This document shows, piece after piece, positions 8,485 through 17,190 of a stretch of DNA of 64,000 nt (positions within the stretch are counted from its first letter, which is position 1; every line of letters begins with the position of its first letter). A program made the translations under genes and the position numbers. This DNA is from Acidobacteriota bacterium (GTDB taxonomy: Bacteria; Acidobacteriota; Thermoanaerobaculia; UBA5066): the NCBI GenBank assembly GCA_008363385.1, contig RHKY01000020.1:1-64000 (forward strand), given 5' to 3'. The notes beneath the pieces were generated by a model. The model was not told the DNA's origin, made no database searches, and saw nothing but the letters and a program-made list of their open reading frames with translations.

Positions 8485-8724
8485 ATGGACCGCGGCTTCT
8501 ACGACCTCGACCCCTGGCCCGACCCGACCGTGATCCGCGACTCGACCGGCTACCGCGTCGCCCGCATCGAGGAGCGGACGCCGGGCATCGAGACGCTCGT
8601 CGACGACTTCAGCGGCGAGGCCCTCGGGCGGTACGAGGCGGAGTCGGACCGGACGTACGACGCCCTCGGCTCGCACTTCAGCTACGGCAACCGGCTCCTG
8701 CTGCTGCTCGGGCTCCGGCGCTGA
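8485..8724 (+). CDS. Hypothetical small protein, 79 aa
   Basis: Starts MDRGFYDLDPWPDPTVIRD at an ATG preceded by AAGGAGAG at a good distance. It is acidic and aromatic-rich at the N-terminus, mixed in the middle (GIETLVDDFSGEALGRYEAE), and ends in a short hydrophobic stretch (NRLLLLLGLRR). I do not recognise it and see no signal peptide or catalytic motif. It is transcribed away from the unknown four-gene operon and shares its putative operator region. A long GC-rich hairpin follows its stop. Confidence 0.65.
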   Translation: MDRGFYDLDPWPDPTVIRDSTGYRVARIEERTPGIETLVDDFSGEALGRYEAESDRTYDALGSHFSYGNRLLLLLGLRR

Positions 8725-8730
8725 GGCCTT

Positions 8731-8762
8731 CGGCCCGGGGCCCTTCGGGGGGCCCCGGGCCG
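8731..8762. terminator. Long GC hairpin between convergent genes
   Basis: Perfect 13-bp arms, CGGCCCGGGGCCC (8731-8743) and its complement (8750-8762), with a TTCGGG loop. It fills the 40-bp gap between the plus-strand 79-residue gene and the minus-strand hydrolase gene, so it could terminate both. No T-run is present on either side. Confidence 0.55.
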
Positions 8763-8764
8763 GC

Positions 8765-9766
8765 TCAGAAGCGCCCGGCGTCGACGTCGCGCAGGAACCC
8801 GATCACGCCCTGGAACCAGCTCGCCTGGTCGTCGTAGATCGCCAGGTGGCTCCCTTCCGGGCAGAGGTGGAAGCGCCCGCGCGGGAAGGCCCGGGCCATC
8901 CCCTCGAGGTGGGCCGGGTCCATCGTGTCGTGCCGGGCCCCGACGACGAGGGTGGGGACGGTGATCCTCGAAAGGTCGGCCGTCCGGTCCCAGAGCGCGA
9001 GCTTGCCGGAGGCGCCGAGCTCGCTCGGCCCCTGCATCGGGACGTAGACCTTCGGGTTCAGGTGCGCGAAGGCGCGGTGCACCGGCTCGGGCCACTCCGC
9101 GGCCGGCATCCTCAGGACGTGGCGCTCGTAGTGGTGCGGGATCAGGAGCTCCATGTACCGGGGCTCCTCGGTCCGCCCCTCGGCCTCGAGCCGCTTGACC
9201 TCGGCGAGGACGGCGGGGTCCATCCGCGGCATCAGGACGTTCGCGGCGTAGTCGTTGTAGGCCGGGATGCTCGCCATCATGTTCGAGACGACGAGCCCCT
9301 TGAGGTTCTCCTGGTGGGCGAGCGCGTACTCGATGGCGAGGACCCCGCCCCACGACTGGCCGAGGAGGTAGAAGCTGCCGGCGTCCAGGCCCAAGGTGCG
9401 GCGAACCTGCTCCACCTCGTCGACGAACCGCGGGACGTCCCAGAGGCGGGGGTCGTCCGGCTGGTCGCTGTAGAACGAGCCGAGCTGGTCGTAGTAGACG
9501 TACTCGACGCCGGCCGCGGGGAACCAGCTGTCGCACGCCTCGAAGTACTCGTGCGTGACGCCGGGCCCGCCGTGGAGGAGGAGGACGCGGACCCGCGGGT
9601 TGTTTCCGACCCTCTTGGTCCAGACCCGGAAGGTCCCCGCCGGCGTCTCGACGGGGATCATCCGGGCGCCGCCGCCGAGGACGTCGTCCCGGCCGGAGGA
9701 GTCGAGGTACCTCTCGCGCGTGATGCCGCCGACCAGGTCCGCGGCGCGCGTCGCGTCGTCCGCCAT
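8765..9766 (-). CDS. Proline iminopeptidase-like alpha/beta hydrolase (S33 family)
   Basis: A 333-residue cytoplasmic hydrolase. The oxyanion-hole motif HGGPG is at residues 65-69, the nucleophile elbow GQSWGG centres on Ser138, the acid lies in the GARHDTMDP region, and the C-terminal His is in EGSHLAIYD. HGGPG plus GQSWGG is typical of proline iminopeptidases and related amino-acid amidases, which release N-terminal residues from small peptides. The start at 9766 follows GGGAGG; the longer open frame upstream is a shadow of the divergent beta-helix gene. The exact substrate cannot be told from sequence. Confidence 0.88.
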   Translation of the reverse strand: MADDATRAADLVGGITRERYLDSSGRDDVLGGGARMIPVETPAGTFRVWTKRVGNNPRVRVLLLHGGPGVTHEYFEACDSWFPAAGVEYVYYDQLGSFYSDQPDDPRLWDVPRFVDEVEQVRRTLGLDAGSFYLLGQSWGGVLAIEYALAHQENLKGLVVSNMMASIPAYNDYAANVLMPRMDPAVLAEVKRLEAEGRTEEPRYMELLIPHHYERHVLRMPAAEWPEPVHRAFAHLNPKVYVPMQGPSELGASGKLALWDRTADLSRITVPTLVVGARHDTMDPAHLEGMARAFPRGRFHLCPEGSHLAIYDDQASWFQGVIGFLRDVDAGRF

Positions 9767-9868
9767 GGGGCCTCCCGCCCCGGGACGGTGATCCGTCCCG
9801 GACGCCCGCAGGCTAGCGCAACTCCGCGTCTCCGGGGGAAGGCGGCTCCGCGGGCGTAGCATCTCGGG

Positions 9869-11689
9869 ATGCCCCGGCTCGCGGCGGCCCTCCTCTCGGC
9901 GCTCGCGGTCCTCGGCTCCGCGGCGCCGTCCGCGTCGGCGGCGGACTACTACGTCGCCACGGACGGCGACGACGCGCGCGACGGCCTGACGCCCTCGACC
10001 GCGTGGCGGACGATCCAGAAGGCGGCCTCCACCGTCCCGCCCGGCTCGACGGTGAACGTCCGGGCAGGCGTCTACCACGAGAAGGTGGTCGTCGGGGTCT
10101 CGGGCCTTCCCGGCCAGCCGGTCACCTTCCAGCCGTACGCCGGGGAGGGAGTGGTCCTGGACGGGACCGGCGTCGCCGGCGCGCACCTCGTCGAGATCGT
10201 CGGCCGGTCGTGGGTCCGCTGGGTCGGCTTCGAGATGCGGAACCTGCTCGCGGCCTCGGACGGGTCGGCGGTGCGGATCGAGGGGGCGGGGACGGGGGTC
10301 GAGGTGCGCGGGAACCGGATCCACGAGCTGCGGGGGACCTCGGCGATGGGGATCACGGTCTACGGCACCGACGGCACGACGCCGATCTCCGGCCTCGTCG
10401 TCGAGGGGAACGAGGTCTTCGACGCGGAGCCGGCGCCGAGCGAGGCGATCGTCGTGAACGGGAACGTGGACGGGTTCCGGATCGCGGGGAACGTGGTCCA
10501 CGACGTGAACAACATCGGCGTCGACGTCATCGGGGGAGAGGGGACCTGCCCCGTCCCGGCCTCCGACGCCGCGCGGAACGGCGTCGTGGCGGGGAACGTC
10601 GTCTTCCGGGCGCGCTCCTCGTACGGCGGCGGCTTCGGCGCCGGGATCTACGTGGACGGCGGCCGGGACGTCGTCGTGGAGCGGAACGTCGTCCACTCGT
10701 GCGACCTCGGGATCGAGGTGGGGGCCGAGAACGCCGGGACGGACGCCACGCGCGTCACCGTGCGGGGGAACGCCCTCCTCGCCAACGACAAGGCGGGCCT
10801 CGTCTTCGGCGGCTACGACGCGTCGGTCGGCCGGGTGACCCAGTCGGCCTTCCGGAACAACACCCTGTACGGGAACGACGCGCTCGGCCTGGGGTACGGG
10901 CAGCTCTGGGTCCAGTGGGCGTCGGGGAACGTCGTCTCGGGGAACGTGGTCCACGGGGGAGCGCGGACGCTCCTCCTGAACGAGGGGACCGGGAGCGCCT
11001 CGAACGGCTTCGACCACAACGTCTGGTGGTGCGACGCGGGGGCGGCGGCGGCGGTCTACGAGGTCGGCGCCGCGTCCTACACCGGGGTCGCCGCGTACCG
11101 GAGCGGCACGGGACGGGACGAGCACGGGGCCGGAGCCGACCCGCTCCTGGCGGCTCCCGCTGCCGGGGACGTGCACCTCCTCCCGGGCTCGCCCGCGCTC
11201 GACGCCGCGGACCCCTCGATCGTCCCGGCGGCGGGCGAGACGGACCTGGACGGGGAGGCGCGGCCCGTGGGGACGGCCCTCGACGCCGGTGCCGACGAAG
11301 GGGGGCGGGCGCCGTCGAGGCTCCACACGCTCGCCCCCTGCCGCCTCCTCGACACGCGGGGCGCGGCGGGGCCGTTCGGCGGCCCGGCCCTGCCCCCCGG
11401 GTCGATCCGGCTCTTCCTGCTCGCCGGCCGGTGCGGCGTGCCTCCCTCGGCACGCGCCCTCTCCGTGAACCTGACGGCCGTCCTCCCGGCCGCGGCCGGC
11501 TGGCTGGGCCTCCGCCCCGCCGCCGCGACGCCACCCGCGCCGACGAGCGTCCTGAACTTCGCCCCGCTCCGCGTCCGGGCCAACAACGCCGTCGTCTCCC
11601 TCTCGGGAGACGGCGGGGCGCTGGCGGTGGTCTCGGGGAGCCCGGGGGCCGTCGACGTCATCCTCGACGTCAACGGCTGGTTCGAGTAG
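9869..11689 (+). CDS. Secreted right-handed beta-helix protein with C-terminal DVNGWF domain
   Basis: A 606-residue exported protein. A signal peptide (about 1-25, ending ASA-AD) is followed by a DUF1565-like start (YYVATDGDDARDGLTPSTAWRTIQ), then many short parallel-beta-helix coils rich in GN.V and GNVV repeats (about 50-440). The last 120 residues form a separate domain bounded by CRLLDTRGAAGPFGG and VDVILDVNGWFE. I associate such tails with secreted Acidobacteriota proteins, from memory. Folds of this type often bind or cleave polysaccharides, but no catalytic residues are obvious. It is divergent from the peptidase gene. Confidence 0.85.
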   Translation: MPRLAAALLSALAVLGSAAPSASAADYYVATDGDDARDGLTPSTAWRTIQKAASTVPPGSTVNVRAGVYHEKVVVGVSGLPGQPVTFQPYAGEGVVLDGTGVAGAHLVEIVGRSWVRWVGFEMRNLLAASDGSAVRIEGAGTGVEVRGNRIHELRGTSAMGITVYGTDGTTPISGLVVEGNEVFDAEPAPSEAIVVNGNVDGFRIAGNVVHDVNNIGVDVIGGEGTCPVPASDAARNGVVAGNVVFRARSSYGGGFGAGIYVDGGRDVVVERNVVHSCDLGIEVGAENAGTDATRVTVRGNALLANDKAGLVFGGYDASVGRVTQSAFRNNTLYGNDALGLGYGQLWVQWASGNVVSGNVVHGGARTLLLNEGTGSASNGFDHNVWWCDAGAAAAVYEVGAASYTGVAAYRSGTGRDEHGAGADPLLAAPAAGDVHLLPGSPALDAADPSIVPAAGETDLDGEARPVGTALDAGADEGGRAPSRLHTLAPCRLLDTRGAAGPFGGPALPPGSIRLFLLAGRCGVPPSARALSVNLTAVLPAAAGWLGLRPAAATPPAPTSVLNFAPLRVRANNAVVSLSGDGGALAVVSGSPGAVDVILDVNGWFE

Positions 11690-11701
11690 GCGCGGCGTCT
11701 C

Positions 11702-12598
11702 TCAGCGCGAGGCGTCGCGGACCGTCACCGGGCCGTTCGTGGCCGAGAGGCGGACGACCGGCTCGCCGGAGCCGATCTCGATCGTCCGGGTCTCGTCGTC
11801 CCCGGTGCGGCGGGCGCCGTCGCAGGCCGCGGCCCGGCAGGAGACGGGCGTCCAGGAGCCGCTCTCGACGCGAACCGGGGAGGCGAAGCCGGGGTCGACG
11901 GCGAGAGTCAGCGGGCCGTTGACCGTCGAGGCGTCGAGGACGCCCCCGTCCCAGCTCTTTCCCGCGAGGCTCACGGAGAGCGGCCCGTTCGCGGCGCGGA
12001 CGCGGTAGCTCCCGGAGCCGCCCCGGATCGTGACGGGGCCGTTGGCGAGGGTGGCGTCGAGGGTGCCGTGGAGGTCGCGGATCGAGACCGGGCCGTTGGC
12101 GGCCTTCAGGCTCACCGAGCCCTCGGCGTCCCGGACGGAGACGGGGCCGTTCCCGGCGGAGAGGTCGAGGGTGGCGCCCTTCGGCATCGTCACGAGGAGG
12201 AAGACCGTGGACTCCCCCCGGCCCCGGGCCCGGGCCGTGACGGACGAGCCGTCCACCCCGACCGAGACGCCCGAGAGCGCCTCGGCGTCGGCCCCGAACC
12301 GGCAGGCGGTCACCTCGAACGACGTCCCGCGGCCCCCGCGGACGCGAAGGCCGCCCCCGTCCTCGACCGAGATCCGGGCGGGCTGGCCCGCGGGAAGGGT
12401 GAACGCCGACTCCTCGAGGAGGGCGGGCTCGTTCCCGAATCGGACCCGCAGCCCGCCGCACCCCTCGTCGGCTCGGGAGTCGTCGATCGACACGCCAGAG
12501 AAGCGGCTCGACGCATGGGCGGGGCGGGCGAGCCAGAGGGAGGACGCGGCGGCCAGGACGACGGCGACGGCGAGGGGGGCGGCGGGGCGCAGGGTCAT
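11702..12598 (-). CDS. DUF4097-like exported beta-repeat protein
   Basis: A 298-residue protein with a signal peptide (about 1-29, cut near AHA-SS). The mature part repeats a strand-turn unit with NGPV or NGPL at regular spacing (about seven copies: AGNGPVSV, AANGPVSI, LANGPVTI, AANGPLSV and so on). That is characteristic of the DUF4097 family, a predicted beta-solenoid or adhesin-like fold. Three or four Cys are present and may pair outside the membrane. It is convergent with the beta-helix gene (12-bp gap); function unknown. Confidence 0.8.
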   Translation of the reverse strand: MTLRPAAPLAVAVVLAAASSLWLARPAHASSRFSGVSIDDSRADEGCGGLRVRFGNEPALLEESAFTLPAGQPARISVEDGGGLRVRGGRGTSFEVTACRFGADAEALSGVSVGVDGSSVTARARGRGESTVFLLVTMPKGATLDLSAGNGPVSVRDAEGSVSLKAANGPVSIRDLHGTLDATLANGPVTIRGGSGSYRVRAANGPLSVSLAGKSWDGGVLDASTVNGPLTLAVDPGFASPVRVESGSWTPVSCRAAACDGARRTGDDETRTIEIGSGEPVVRLSATNGPVTVRDASR

Positions 12599-12714
12599 GG
12601 GGGCCTCCTTTCAGAGGGAGGGACGACGACGGCGGCCGGAGGTTTCGCACGTCCCCCCCGGGCCCTCCCGGGGCCAGAATGGGGCCCGGCCGGACCCCGG
12701 CCCGAGGAGGCTCC

Positions 12715-13206
12715 ATGTTCCGGAAGATCAAGGACGTCACCGCCACGCTGCGCCACGAGGGGGAGTCCACGCTCTCCGTCCTCCGCTCCATCCCGGACGA
12801 GCTGTCGAGAACGGCGGTCACGGAGGGGCACAGGGACCTGAAGCGGATCGGCTGGCACCTGGCCGAGACGCTCCACGAGATGCCGGCCGCGGCCGGCCTC
12901 CCGGTCCGGGAGACCGGCAAGATGCCCGCGACGATGGCCGAGATCGCGGACGCCTACCAGAAGCTGCACGGAGAGCTCCTGGCCGCCCTCTCGGAGAAGG
13001 GGGACGACTGGCTCGCCGAGGAGCGCGAGATGTACGGCGAGAAGTGGCGGAACGGTTTCACCGTCCTCGCCCTCGTCCTGCACGAGGCGCACCACCGCGG
13101 GCAGATGACCGTCCTGATGCGCCAGGCCGGGCTGGCCGTCCCCGGCGTCTACGGCCCGGCCAAGGAGGGCTGGGCCGCCATGGGGATGAACCCGCCGGAG
13201 GTCTGA
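12715..13206 (+). CDS. DinB-family four-helix protein
   Basis: A 163-residue protein of the DinB/YfiT-like superfamily, metal-binding four-helix bundles that include thiol transferases. A conserved His occurs early (GWHLAETLHEM), and HEAHHRGQMTVLMRQAG near the C-terminus is the classic DinB metal motif. ATG 12715 follows GAGGAGG; the in-frame ATG at 12679 would add 12 poorly supported residues. It is followed after 2 bp by the YjbQ gene, with which it probably forms an operon. The substrate is unknown. Confidence 0.88.
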   Translation: MFRKIKDVTATLRHEGESTLSVLRSIPDELSRTAVTEGHRDLKRIGWHLAETLHEMPAAAGLPVRETGKMPATMAEIADAYQKLHGELLAALSEKGDDWLAEEREMYGEKWRNGFTVLALVLHEAHHRGQMTVLMRQAGLAVPGVYGPAKEGWAAMGMNPPEV

Positions 13207-13208
13207 CC

Positions 13209-13646
13209 GTGGTCGTCACCGACCGGATCCGCCTCGAGACCCGCGGCGAGGGGGAGGTCCGCGACGTGACGGGCGCCGTCCAGGAGGTCGTCACGCGGCA
13301 CGGCTTCACGGAGGGGAGCGCCCTCGTCTTCGTCCCGGGCTCCACGGCCGCCGTCACGACGATCGAGTACGAGGACGGCCTTCTCGACGACTTCCCCGCC
13401 CTCTTCGAGCGGATCGCCCCGCGCGGCATCCGGTACGGCCACGAGGAGCGCTGGCACGACGGCAACGGCCACTCGCACGTGAGGGCGAGCCTCCTCGGCC
13501 CGTCGCTCGCCGTGCCGTTCTCGGCCGGGCGGCTCCTCCTCGGGACGTGGCAGCAGGTCGTCCTCGTCGACTTCGACAACCGCCCGCGCCGGCGCGAGCT
13601 CGTCGTGCAGCTCTCGGGGGAGGGGCGCGAGGGCCCCGGGGCGTAG
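13209..13646 (+). CDS. YjbQ/UPF0047 family protein
   Basis: A 145-residue protein with GSALVFVPGSTAAVTT, the GHSHVRASLLG His motif and the C-terminal LGTWQQVVLVDFDN, all diagnostic of the YjbQ family. Members form trimers, bind metal at conserved His residues and have weak secondary thiamine-phosphate synthase activity; the main physiological role is not settled. The start is GTG 13209, with GGAGG overlapping the end of the DinB gene. The open frame reaching far upstream is a shadow. Confidence 0.9.
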   Translation: MVVTDRIRLETRGEGEVRDVTGAVQEVVTRHGFTEGSALVFVPGSTAAVTTIEYEDGLLDDFPALFERIAPRGIRYGHEERWHDGNGHSHVRASLLGPSLAVPFSAGRLLLGTWQQVVLVDFDNRPRRRELVVQLSGEGREGPGA

Positions 13647-13657
13647 ACTGCTCGGCG

Positions 13658-14227
13658 ATGCCCGAAGACGCTGCCCCGCGGAAGGCCCTCTGGACCGACC
13701 TCTCCGGGCTTCCGGAGGGCGCCCGCGTGGAGGTCCTCGAAGGGGAGCTCGTGTTCATCGCGAGGCCGACACCGGCGCACCAGCTGGCCGCCGGCGCGAT
13801 CGGGGCCCTCGTCGGCGGGCCGTTCTGCCTCGGCGGCGATCCCGGCGGGTGGTGGGTCCTGCAGGAGGTGGACGTCGAGCTGGCGCCGCACTGCGTCTTC
13901 CAGCCCGACGTCGCCGGCTGGCTGCGGAGCCGCCTTCCCGCCTTCCCGGCGGAGCGGCCGATCCGGGTGGTCCCGGACTGGGTCTGCGAGGTGCTCTCCC
14001 CCCCCAGCGCCCGCGTCGACCGCGTCCGCAAGGCCGCCATCTACCTCGAGATCGGGGTCCAGTCCTACTGGATCGTCAACCCCGCCGACCGGACGCTCGA
14101 GGCCTGGCAGGCCGCCGACGGGCGCTGGCTGAGGCTGGGCGCCTGGGCCGAGGGGGACCGCGCCCGGATCGCCCCGTTCGAGGCGGTCGAGCTGGACGTG
14201 GGCCGCCTCTTCCCGCCCGCCGCCTGA
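13658..14227 (+). CDS. Uma2 family (DUF820) putative endonuclease
   Basis: A 189-residue protein with the PD-(D/E)XK-like layout of Uma2: EVLEGELV near the N-terminus, then VFQPDVAGW, PDWVCEVLSP and the DRVRKAAIYLEIGVQSYWIVNP block. These give the acidic and Lys residues expected for the nuclease core. Uma2 genes multiply in some phyla and their biological role is poorly known. ATG 13658 lies 11 bp after the YjbQ stop, so it may be co-transcribed. It is convergent with queA. Confidence 0.87.
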   Translation: MPEDAAPRKALWTDLSGLPEGARVEVLEGELVFIARPTPAHQLAAGAIGALVGGPFCLGGDPGGWWVLQEVDVELAPHCVFQPDVAGWLRSRLPAFPAERPIRVVPDWVCEVLSPPSARVDRVRKAAIYLEIGVQSYWIVNPADRTLEAWQAADGRWLRLGAWAEGDRARIAPFEAVELDVGRLFPPAA

Positions 14228-14252
14228 CCCGGGCCGGACCTTCCCCCGCCGC

Positions 14253-15290
14253 TCAGCTCACGAACATCGCGTCGCCGTAGCTGAAGAACCGGTATCCGTG
14301 CTCGACCGCCTCGCGGTAGGCGGCGAGGACGTTCGCCGTCCCGGCGAAGGCGCAGAGGAGCATCAGGAGCGTCGAGCGCGGGAGGTGGAAGTTCGTCAGC
14401 ATCGCGTCGACGACGCGGAACTTCGAGCCGGGGACGAGGAAGAGGTCGGTCGAGAACGGCCCGGCCAGGACGCGACCGCCGTTGCGGCTGGCCGAGGCCT
14501 CCAGCGTCCTCACGCTCGTCGTCCCGACCGCCACGACGCGCCCTCCTTCCGAGCGCGCTCGGTTCACGGCCTCGGCCGTCGCGTCCGGGATCACGCCGGA
14601 CTCCGGGTCCATCACGTGCTCCTCGACCCGGTCCACCTTCACCGGCTTGAACGTCCCGATCCCGACGTGGAGCGTCAGCGGCGCCAACGTCACGCCCCTC
14701 CCGCGGATCGCGGCGAGGAGCTCCTCGGTCAGGTGGAGGCCCGCGGTCGGCGCGGCGACGGCCCCGGGCTCGCGCGCGAAGACCGTCTGGTAGTCGTCAC
14801 GGTCCCTCTCGTCGGCCCTCCCCTCGGGGCGGTGGATGTAGGGCGGAAGAGGCGCCGAGCCGAGGCGCGGGAGGACCTCGTCGAGGTCGGCCCCCTCGAA
14901 CGCGAGGAGGTACCGCCCCGAGCCGGGGAGCGAGAGGACCGTGGCCGCGAGGCCCAGGCCGAAGGCGAAGCGCCGGCCCGGCTTCACGCGGCGCCCCGGC
15001 CGCGCGAGGCAATCCCAGACGTGCCGCGCCTCGGGCGAGCGCGCGACGAGGAGGAACTCCGTCCGGTGGCCGGCGTCGTCCTCGCCGAAGAGCCGGGCCG
15101 GGATCACCTTCGTGTCGTTCAGGACGAGGACGTCCCCGTCGCGCAGGAGACCGGGCAGGTCCGCGACGGACCGGTGCGCGACGGCTCCCGTCCCGCGTTC
15201 GAGCGTCATCAGCCGCGCGGTCCCCCGGGGCGCCGGGCGCTGCGCGATCGACTCGGCCGGGAGGTCGAACGAGAAGTCGGCGACGTCCAC
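14253..15290 (-). CDS. queA: S-adenosylmethionine:tRNA ribosyltransferase-isomerase
   Basis: A 345-residue enzyme of queuosine biosynthesis. It transfers and isomerises the ribose of S-adenosylmethionine onto preQ1 in tRNA, giving epoxyqueuosine. Family motifs are complete: the N-terminal FSFDLPAESIAQRPAPRG, VLVLNDTKVIPARLFG, APTAGLHLTEELL, HVGIGTFKPV and the C-terminal TNFHLPRSTLLMLLCAFAG. Length is typical. It is monocistronic here, with 54 bp to the downstream thermonuclease gene. Confidence 0.96.
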   Translation of the reverse strand: MDVADFSFDLPAESIAQRPAPRGTARLMTLERGTGAVAHRSVADLPGLLRDGDVLVLNDTKVIPARLFGEDDAGHRTEFLLVARSPEARHVWDCLARPGRRVKPGRRFAFGLGLAATVLSLPGSGRYLLAFEGADLDEVLPRLGSAPLPPYIHRPEGRADERDRDDYQTVFAREPGAVAAPTAGLHLTEELLAAIRGRGVTLAPLTLHVGIGTFKPVKVDRVEEHVMDPESGVIPDATAEAVNRARSEGGRVVAVGTTSVRTLEASASRNGGRVLAGPFSTDLFLVPGSKFRVVDAMLTNFHLPRSTLLMLLCAFAGTANVLAAYREAVEHGYRFFSYGDAMFVS

Positions 15291-15344
15291 GGGGCGGATT
15301 CTCTCCCGGGCGGGCGCGGGCCGGAGGTCCGGGAGGGGCCGTCG

Positions 15345-15881
15345 TCAGCGGCGGCTCTCGCGAAGCTCCCACGGGGCCACGGGACGAGGGTCGGACCAGA
15401 TCCCGGCGCGCGCCTCCCGGGCGCGCCGCTCGAGCCGGGCGAGCGTCTCGTCGTCCGAGTAGCGCCGGTAGTGCCACGCCATCCCGGCAGCCACGAGCTC
15501 GCGGTTCAGCACGCGCCCGTCCGGAAGCGTCACGTCGGCGATCGTCCGGCCGTACCGGTCGGTGTCTCGCGGCTCGACCGTGACGCTCCGGCCGAACGCC
15601 AGCTCCGACGTCAGCCGCTTCGCGTTCGCGGCGAACGGCTGCCCCCGCTCGGGGCAGTCGATCCCGTTCAGCCGGACACGGACTTCCGACCTCCCGTCGA
15701 GGACGGTGATCGTGTCCCCGTCCGCGACGCCGACGACGCGGCCGACGAACGGCTCGCGGCGGGAGGGGCGGCCGCAGGCGACGAGCGCGACCGAAACCAC
15801 CACGAAGAGCACGAGCGCGGCCGCCCCGGCCAGGGAGGGTGCCCTGGGAGAGCCGAGCCGGGTGCCGGGCCGGCGCGTCAT
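15345..15881 (-). CDS. Thermonuclease (SNase-like) lipoprotein
   Basis: A 178-residue staphylococcal-nuclease fold protein. The hydrophobic N-terminus ends in LVACGR, a lipobox-like site, so it is probably lipid-anchored outside the inner membrane. SNase motifs follow: VADGDTITV, VRLNGIDCPERGQPF and DRYGRTIADV, holding the Asp, Glu and Arg used in catalysis. The start ATG overlaps the stop of the DUF4143 ATPase gene by 4 bp (ATGA), suggesting co-translation. Family members degrade DNA or RNA with calcium. Confidence 0.88.
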   Translation of the reverse strand: MTRRPGTRLGSPRAPSLAGAAALVLFVVVSVALVACGRPSRREPFVGRVVGVADGDTITVLDGRSEVRVRLNGIDCPERGQPFAANAKRLTSELAFGRSVTVEPRDTDRYGRTIADVTLPDGRVLNRELVAAGMAWHYRRYSDDETLARLERRAREARAGIWSDPRPVAPWELRESRR

Positions 15882-17032
15882 CGCAGGACGAGACCTGCCG
15901 CCAGCTCGGAGACGGGGAGAGCCTCGACGCGATCGGCGAGATGCAGGCGTTTCTCCCCCGGGTAGACGACGAGGACCCGTTCGAGCCCGAGGTCCGAGAT
16001 CGCGTGGCGGATCGACGGCGTCACGCGCGGCGCGTCGGTCCGCTTGCACTCGACGCCGTAGAGGCGACCCCCCCTGACGAGGACGAGGTCGAGCTCGGCG
16101 CCCGAATGGGTCGCCCAGAAGTGGGCCTCGTCGTGGGAGACCGAGCGCAGGACCTGCTCGACGACGAACCCCTCCCAGGAGGCGCCGTACTTCGGGTGGA
16201 CCCAGAGGTCCTGCTTCGACCGGACGCCGAGGAGCGCGTGGAGGATCCCCGAGTCCCGGAAGTAGACCTTCGGCGACTTGACCTGGCGCTTGCCGAGGTT
16301 CGCGTGCCAGGGCGACAGGACCCGGACCATGAAGAACGAGGCCAGGAGGTCGAGGTGGCGCCGGGCGGTCGTCTCGTTGATCCCCATCGACCTCGCGAGC
16401 TCGGCGCCGTTCCAGACCTGCCCGTGGTAGTGCGCCAGCATCGACCAGAACCGGAGGAGGGCGGGCGCCGGCACGCGGATCCCGAAGACCGGCAGGTCCC
16501 GCTCCAGGAACGTCTGGACGAACTGGCGTCTCCACGTGAGGCTGTCCCCGTCCGACCTCGCCGTGAAGGCGGGGGGGAGGCCCCCGCGGACCCACAGTCG
16601 CTCGAGACGCTCCGGGCCCGTCTCGTCGAGGGTGAACCCCGAGACCTCGACGACCTCCAGCCGGCCCGCGAGGGACTCGGACGCCTGCCGGAGGAGCTCC
16701 GGGGAGGCGCTCCCGAGGACGAGGAAACGTGCCGGGAGGGGCGTGCGGTCCGCGAGGACGCGAAGGAGCGGGAACAGATCCGGCCGCCTCTGGATCTCGT
16801 CCAGGACCACGAGGCCCCGGAGGGGACCGAGCACCGACCTCGGCTCGGAGAGGGACGAGACGACGGCCGGGTCCTCGAGGTCGAAGAAGTGGCTCTCCTT
16901 CCGGGAGGCCGCGACCTGGCGGGCGAGCGTCGTCTTGCCGCTCTGGCGAGGACCGACGAGCGCCACGACACGACTGCGCTTGAGGGCGGCGCCGACGGAT
17001 CCGAGGAGGCGGCGACGGGGGACGAGCGCCAT
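15878..17032 (-). CDS. AAA ATPase with DUF4143 nuclease-like C-terminus
   Basis: A 384-residue protein of the family often annotated simply as ATP-binding protein. Walker A is VGPRQSGKTTLAR near residues 26-38, and the Walker B-like LVVLDEIQRRPDLF and sensor LVLGSASPELL follow. A winged-helix stretch (GINETTARRHLDLLASFFM) precedes a C-terminal DUF4143 part ending in HSGAELDLVLVRGGRLYGVECKRTD in its core; ELDLV and VECKR resemble a PD-(D/E)XK site. These genes are frequent and mobile in bacteria, with unknown function. A hairpin operator candidate lies 16 bp upstream. Confidence 0.9.
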   Translation of the reverse strand: MALVPRRRLLGSVGAALKRSRVVALVGPRQSGKTTLARQVAASRKESHFFDLEDPAVVSSLSEPRSVLGPLRGLVVLDEIQRRPDLFPLLRVLADRTPLPARFLVLGSASPELLRQASESLAGRLEVVEVSGFTLDETGPERLERLWVRGGLPPAFTARSDGDSLTWRRQFVQTFLERDLPVFGIRVPAPALLRFWSMLAHYHGQVWNGAELARSMGINETTARRHLDLLASFFMVRVLSPWHANLGKRQVKSPKVYFRDSGILHALLGVRSKQDLWVHPKYGASWEGFVVEQVLRSVSHDEAHFWATHSGAELDLVLVRGGRLYGVECKRTDAPRVTPSIRHAISDLGLERVLVVYPGEKRLHLADRVEALPVSELAAGLVLR

Positions 17033-17047
17033 GCCTCATCGTACCGT

Positions 17048-17076
17048 GAAAATCCGGCAGCAGGTGCAGGATTTTC
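17048..17076. promoter_or_regulatory. GAAAATCC / GGATTTTC inverted repeat upstream of the DUF4143 ATPase
   Basis: Perfect 8-bp arms separated by 13 nt, placed 16 bp before the ATPase start codon. The A/T-rich arms stand out from the GC-rich surroundings. It may be an operator or a leader hairpin covering the ribosome site; autoregulation is only a guess. Confidence 0.4.
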
Positions 17077-17190
17077 GTGGTATTGCGCCGGCGGGGAAGC
17101 CGGAGGAGAGCTTCGCGAACCGGCTTCAGGCGTCAGGGCGCCCGTCCCGACGTCCGTCCTTCACCCGTTCGCCCCGGGCGGCGGCGCGCC

